Assembly: GCA_964023275.1 (NCBI GenBank)
Contig: OZ029917.1
Location: forward strand, 19,148,488-19,212,487
Source: Norana najaformis
Taxonomy: Eukaryota; Annelida; Clitellata; Crassiclitellata; Hormogastridae
DNA length: 64,000 bases
Direction: 5' to 3'
Shown: positions 60,435 through 64,000 of the stretch, piece after piece
Layout: each line of letters starts with the position of its first letter
Position numbering within the stretch: the first letter of the stretch is position 1
The notes under the pieces: generated by a model
The model's database searches: none
Told to the model about the DNA's origin: nothing
What the model saw: only the letters and a program-made list of their open reading frames with translations
Position numbers and translations under genes: made by a program

Positions 60435-61070
60435 TGTCAGTCTGTTCAGCCTTTATCCTCCGCGTTAGTTTGTCAGCATACATGTAATAAGAGTTTTTAC
60501 GTCGGCCAGAATTAGAAATACGAGACAACCTTATAGTTATTTACATGAGCCATCATGACAATCAGAAGAAACTGAATATAGTAACTCACGCTAGAATCGC
60601 CTTCTTCCTTTCTTCTCTCCTCTGTAGGTACCATATCAACTGATACAAGTTGAGAATAACCGCCTACGATTCCTCGCTCAGCCGACGGACACATGATGTG
60701 TGTTTTAAGGTAACAAATGTCTTACATACTTACCAGCGAAGCATTTAGAGTTTTCTTAGTATGAGACGATACAAGATCTACCAAGAACCTACCAAACCTC
60801 AGACGGATTTGGGGATAGCATCGCCCAAGCGGCAACTGAACCGAATCTTGCGCCTGGTGTCTTTGTATCAGTGTCTTGGCCCTGGAGCCGAAGGTAAGGT
60901 TCTAAGTAAGCAGCCTTTAGTTGCATCTGACAAGCGCATGATCCCGGTACACTTTCTAGTCACGACTCAAGACACATCTTTTTAAAGATATCTTATGACT
61001 ATAGTTGATTTTTGAACTCATGTAAAGCGCCCTTTTCTTCGGCCTTGGCTGTGTTACGGTGTTATATAAT
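60435..61070. other. No gene recognised
   Basis: A 74-codon ORF at 60761-60985 has no recognisable feature. CATACTTACCAG near 60725 resembles the first bases of U1 snRNA, but what follows does not. Confidence 0.4.
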
Positions 61071-61072
61071 TT

Positions 61073-61128
61073 GTATTATTATTATTATCATCATCATCAT
61101 CATCATCATCATCTTCATTATCATCATC

Positions 61129-61195
<67 letters not shown>
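61073..61195 (+). repeat. ATT/ATC microsatellite on the LINE 3' side
   Basis: Roughly 40 ATT or ATC triplets, directly beyond the 3' end of the minus-strand LINE at 61200-62450. Confidence 0.95.
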
Positions 61196-61196
<1 letters not shown>

Positions 61197-61199
61197 ATT

Positions 61200-62450
61200 C
61201 ATTTCATTTTATTGCTTCACAAAAAGACAACAGCATATAACATATTACATTTTTTTAAAATTCATGTGGGATGCAACAGGCAATCCCAGAAAGAACCATG
61301 TTCCGCTTATTAGGGACGCCTACGTCACATGGAATGCTATTTGAAATGACAAATAATCAACTTAACAGGCCTATAGTCCAACTGGACTTGAGCAAACAGA
61401 ACCTTTGTAACAAGAACAAAAAAGTTAACGAACAGAATGAAGTAATTGACATGAATTCACTTATCGAGTTCATTCAAATATGCGCGTATATGATGTTTAA
61501 ATAATTTTATATTGGGCAGAGTACGAATGTCATGAGATAAATTGTTCCATAAAGAAGGACCAGCGCATTTAATAGAAAATAAACGAGTGTTTTTACGGGC
61601 ATAACTTGTATGATAATTATTCTTTGATCTGGTATTATAAGCGTGGTACTCAAAGTTGGATGAAAAATAACCAGAGAAGGCAAAAGGAAGGAAGTTATGT
61701 GCAAACCTATACATAAATTCACCAATCTGTTATTTGTTTATCTGATCAAGTTTCAAAATATCAAGGTCATGAAAAAATTTTCCAAAGAAGAATAAGGAGA
61801 TCTTCCTAAGATTATGCGGACAACTCGTTTTTGAAACAGAACAAGTCTCTTTAGCCGGGATGGATAATTAGATGCCCATGCAATATTACAGTAAGACAAA
61901 TAGGGATAAATGAGTTAATAATATAAGTTTATACGTATGACTAGAGGTAAGACATGTCTAATACGTGACAGCACTCCAGCGTTTTTAGCAGTTTTAGTTG
62001 ATATATGCTTTATGTGCTCATTCCAAGTTAAATGCTCATCAAGATAAACACCAAGAAACTTAGATGACTTAATTTGAAAGATAGGTATACTGTCAATGGA
62101 AACAGACATACTTTGATGTGGGAGTGGCTTTCTGTGGGAACTAAACAAAATGTAGCAAGTTTTAGATAAGTTCAACGATAAACGATTAGCCCTGAACCAG
62201 TTAGCTACAGATACAAGTTCTAAATTAATAATCTCTTACAATTTGTTTAAGGATTTATGCGATAAAAAACATTAGTATCGTCTGCAAAAAGAATGAAATG
62301 TAGTAAACAAGAAGAATTGGGTAGATCATTAATGTAAAGTAGAAACAACAATGGGCCCAAATTAAATCCTTGTGGAACCCCACATCTTATAGGTTTTATA
62401 TGTGATAAAACACCACTGCAAATAACTTGTTGCTGTCTATGATCAAGATA
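61200..62450 (-). mobile_element. LINE reverse transcriptase 3' half, Jockey/CR1-like
   Basis: The minus strand reads GVPQGFNLGPLLFLLYIND (motif B), HFILFADDTNVFY (catalytic FADD), LSLNLSKTCYILFSSHRK, FLGVYLDEHLTWNEHI, YPYLSYCNIAWASNYPSRL, QKRVVRIILGRSPYS and finally NTRSKNNY, GPSLWNNLSHDIRTLPNIK, KHHIRAYL. This is motif B to the C-terminus of a Jockey/CR1-type RT. There are a few stops and frameshifts (a TAA just after INLYY near 61910, others near 62240 and 61740). It is 5'-truncated exactly at a microsatellite (62453) and followed by another (61195). Confidence 0.92.
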
Positions 62451-62452
62451 AC

Positions 62453-62495
<43 letters not shown>

Positions 62496-62592
62496 ATTAT
62501 TATTATTATTATTATCATCATCATCATCATCATCATAATCATTATTATTATTTTTATTATTATTATTTTTATTATTATTATTATTATTATTA
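62453..62592 (+). repeat. ATT/ATC microsatellite on the LINE 5' side
   Basis: About 46 triplets of ATT, with an ATC block near 62515-62540 and some TTT variants. Confidence 0.95.
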
Positions 62593-62643
62593 AGCGCACA
62601 TGCATGTAGGCCTATAGATCGTATAGATCGATTACATTTATTA

Positions 62644-62743
62644 CAAATATAATAGAGAGACATGCACAACTAAATATGACTAACGATTCTTTGACTCACA
62701 AAAATACTCTTAAGCAGTTTAGGTTTAACAACAGGTAACACTG
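62644..62743 (+). repeat. Dispersed repeat, copy 2 (also at 3317-3420)
   Basis: See copy 1. Shares AAATATAATAGA-AGACATGC, ACAACTAAA and an ACTCACAA-like block. Confidence 0.6.
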
Positions 62744-62749
62744 TTGAAT

Positions 62750-64000
62750 CTAACCTGTTCACAGGCATTTTTATGAATCGATTTTGCGTTAGACATACAG
62801 TAGCCTTAGTTATATTTAGTTGTGCATTTCTGTGCATTTCTGGAATCTCCGATTACAGTAATTAATTCTACAATTTATTACATACCTGTAGCCTATACAC
62901 TCGACATCCAACTGTCTAACAAAACAACAGAACTAAAAAACTATAAAGATAAGCTATAGAGCTCACAGACATACAATGCACGGTAACAGAACAGAGTAAC
63001 TGAGATATGGCGGCAGATGGTTATTGTGGTCCCTTGAACTAATCACACAGAAATGTGAGGCTCTGTGTTATCTAACCAGATAATTTACATAGAACGTTCT
63101 GACCAGACCAACCAGGGTGATGATAGGCCTACAATACAACAGAAAATTTTCTCACCTAATCGTAGACTGCTAAGACAGATTTCTAGGTAATTAAACCATT
63201 TTGGCAAGCTGTTAACCTCACAGACAGGTAGGCCTATATATCCTCAAGCGCGATGTTGTTTGTTACAATCATGACTCATGCTAAACCCACCTCGTGCCTT
63301 GGGTGCCTAAAACAGCCTTAGGTCTGAGAAAATGATATCTGTGCCAACTCTATTAGCATTCGCTCTTTACATAATAGGATAAGTTAAAGTACATAGGGTA
63401 AGTTAAAGTATAGAGCATGTTCACGCGACATATTATCTGCTTTTTTAAAAAGCGCTGCGTTTCAGGAGCTGAAGCCATATCGAGACATAAAGGAGATCGA
63501 ATGTCGTCGTTTCCGACATTATAATTAACTCCGTCCAAACCGCTGCTCAATAATCAACATAAACTGGTTACGGTACTAAATTGATTTCTGATAGCAGCAA
63601 GACACTTGTGTGATAACCGAGAGCAGCCATGCAGACACTTGAGTCGCGCCGCCATACAGAAGTATGCATACCTGTAATTTCAGACAATCGTTTACTGTGC
63701 TTGACTATCAAGCAGAATGTGAAACTGTTTGACCAAGTGTTGGTTATAGGCCCTCCCTGTTTCTTGTGACACGAAGTTTCCAACTATGTGCGCGGTGGGA
63801 TGAAAAACCAAATCAACGTATCAAAAACAACTCTACAAGTACACGATATGATTGATGACAGGTACGGTAAGACCTATGAAGCCACACGTTGTTTTCTAAA
63901 ACAATTGCCACTATTACTACTACTGTTATCACCACTACAACAATGAATACCACTACAGGCGTTACAGTACAGTAGTGTACTACTGGATACACTACAGCAC
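62750..64000. other. No gene recognised
   Basis: AT-rich DNA with short ORFs only. A weak ACT triplet bias runs near 63910-64000. Confidence 0.4.

Noticed and set aside
60720..60740. U1 snRNA gene suggested by CATACTTACCAG
   Set aside because: Only the first ten bases resemble U1; the stem-loops and Sm site do not follow.

Overview
This looks like animal nuclear DNA, most likely from a marine invertebrate. The background is AT-rich. There is one giant coding exon with a splice acceptor and a protein family known only from animals. Around it is a dense mix of decayed LINE retrotransposons, hAT and mariner remnants, microsatellites and foldback palindromes. There is no operon structure, no bacterial gene and no rRNA gene. 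The palindrome TAGGCCTA recurs dozens of times outside the big gene. An eclosion-hormone-like peptide precursor would fit a deuterostome such as an echinoderm, or a protostome. The taxon is inference only.

Region 1 (1-4024): presumably an upstream intron of the giant gene. It holds a dead ZMYM1-type hAT transposase end (about 365-827, minus strand), AT microsatellites and a dispersed repeat shared with 62.6 kb. Region 2 (4025-15774): the terminal giant exon of an AHNAK/periaxin-like scaffold protein. It opens in the second half of a PDZ domain, runs through 31 units of exactly 318 bp (106 aa) with no length change, and ends in about 570 residues of degenerate repeats and a basic tail. Region 3 (15775-25500): 3' UTR and gene-poor DNA, with tandem duplications, a hairpin flanked by 8-bp direct repeats, two copies of a LINE 3' end and a KIAA1586-type hAT remnant.

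Region 4 (25577-25915, minus): a small secreted cysteine-rich prepropeptide with a signal peptide, dibasic cleavage sites and six cysteines spaced almost as in eclosion hormone. Region 5 (26-36 kb): several LINE 3' halves, a possible coding segment at 27.8-28.2 kb and a near-perfect 89-bp palindrome. Region 6 (36-48 kb): microsatellites, a 164-bp TA-rich inverted repeat, a 258-bp non-autonomous hAT-like element with target duplications, and two abutting perfect palindromes of 50 and 62 bp. Region 7 (47-64 kb): more LINE ends of several families, a mariner remnant, a tRNA-like SINE fragment, one unassigned 101-106 aa ORF, and a minus-strand LINE flanked on both sides by ATT-type microsatellites.

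The two convincing host genes are the AHNAK-like gene and the peptide precursor. They show no sign of working together; nearly everything else is mobile-element debris. The strongest points for follow-up are the length-locked, homogenised AHNAK-like array, the eclosion-hormone-like precursor, the perfect palindromes, and a LINE family whose copies end in ATTACG repeats.
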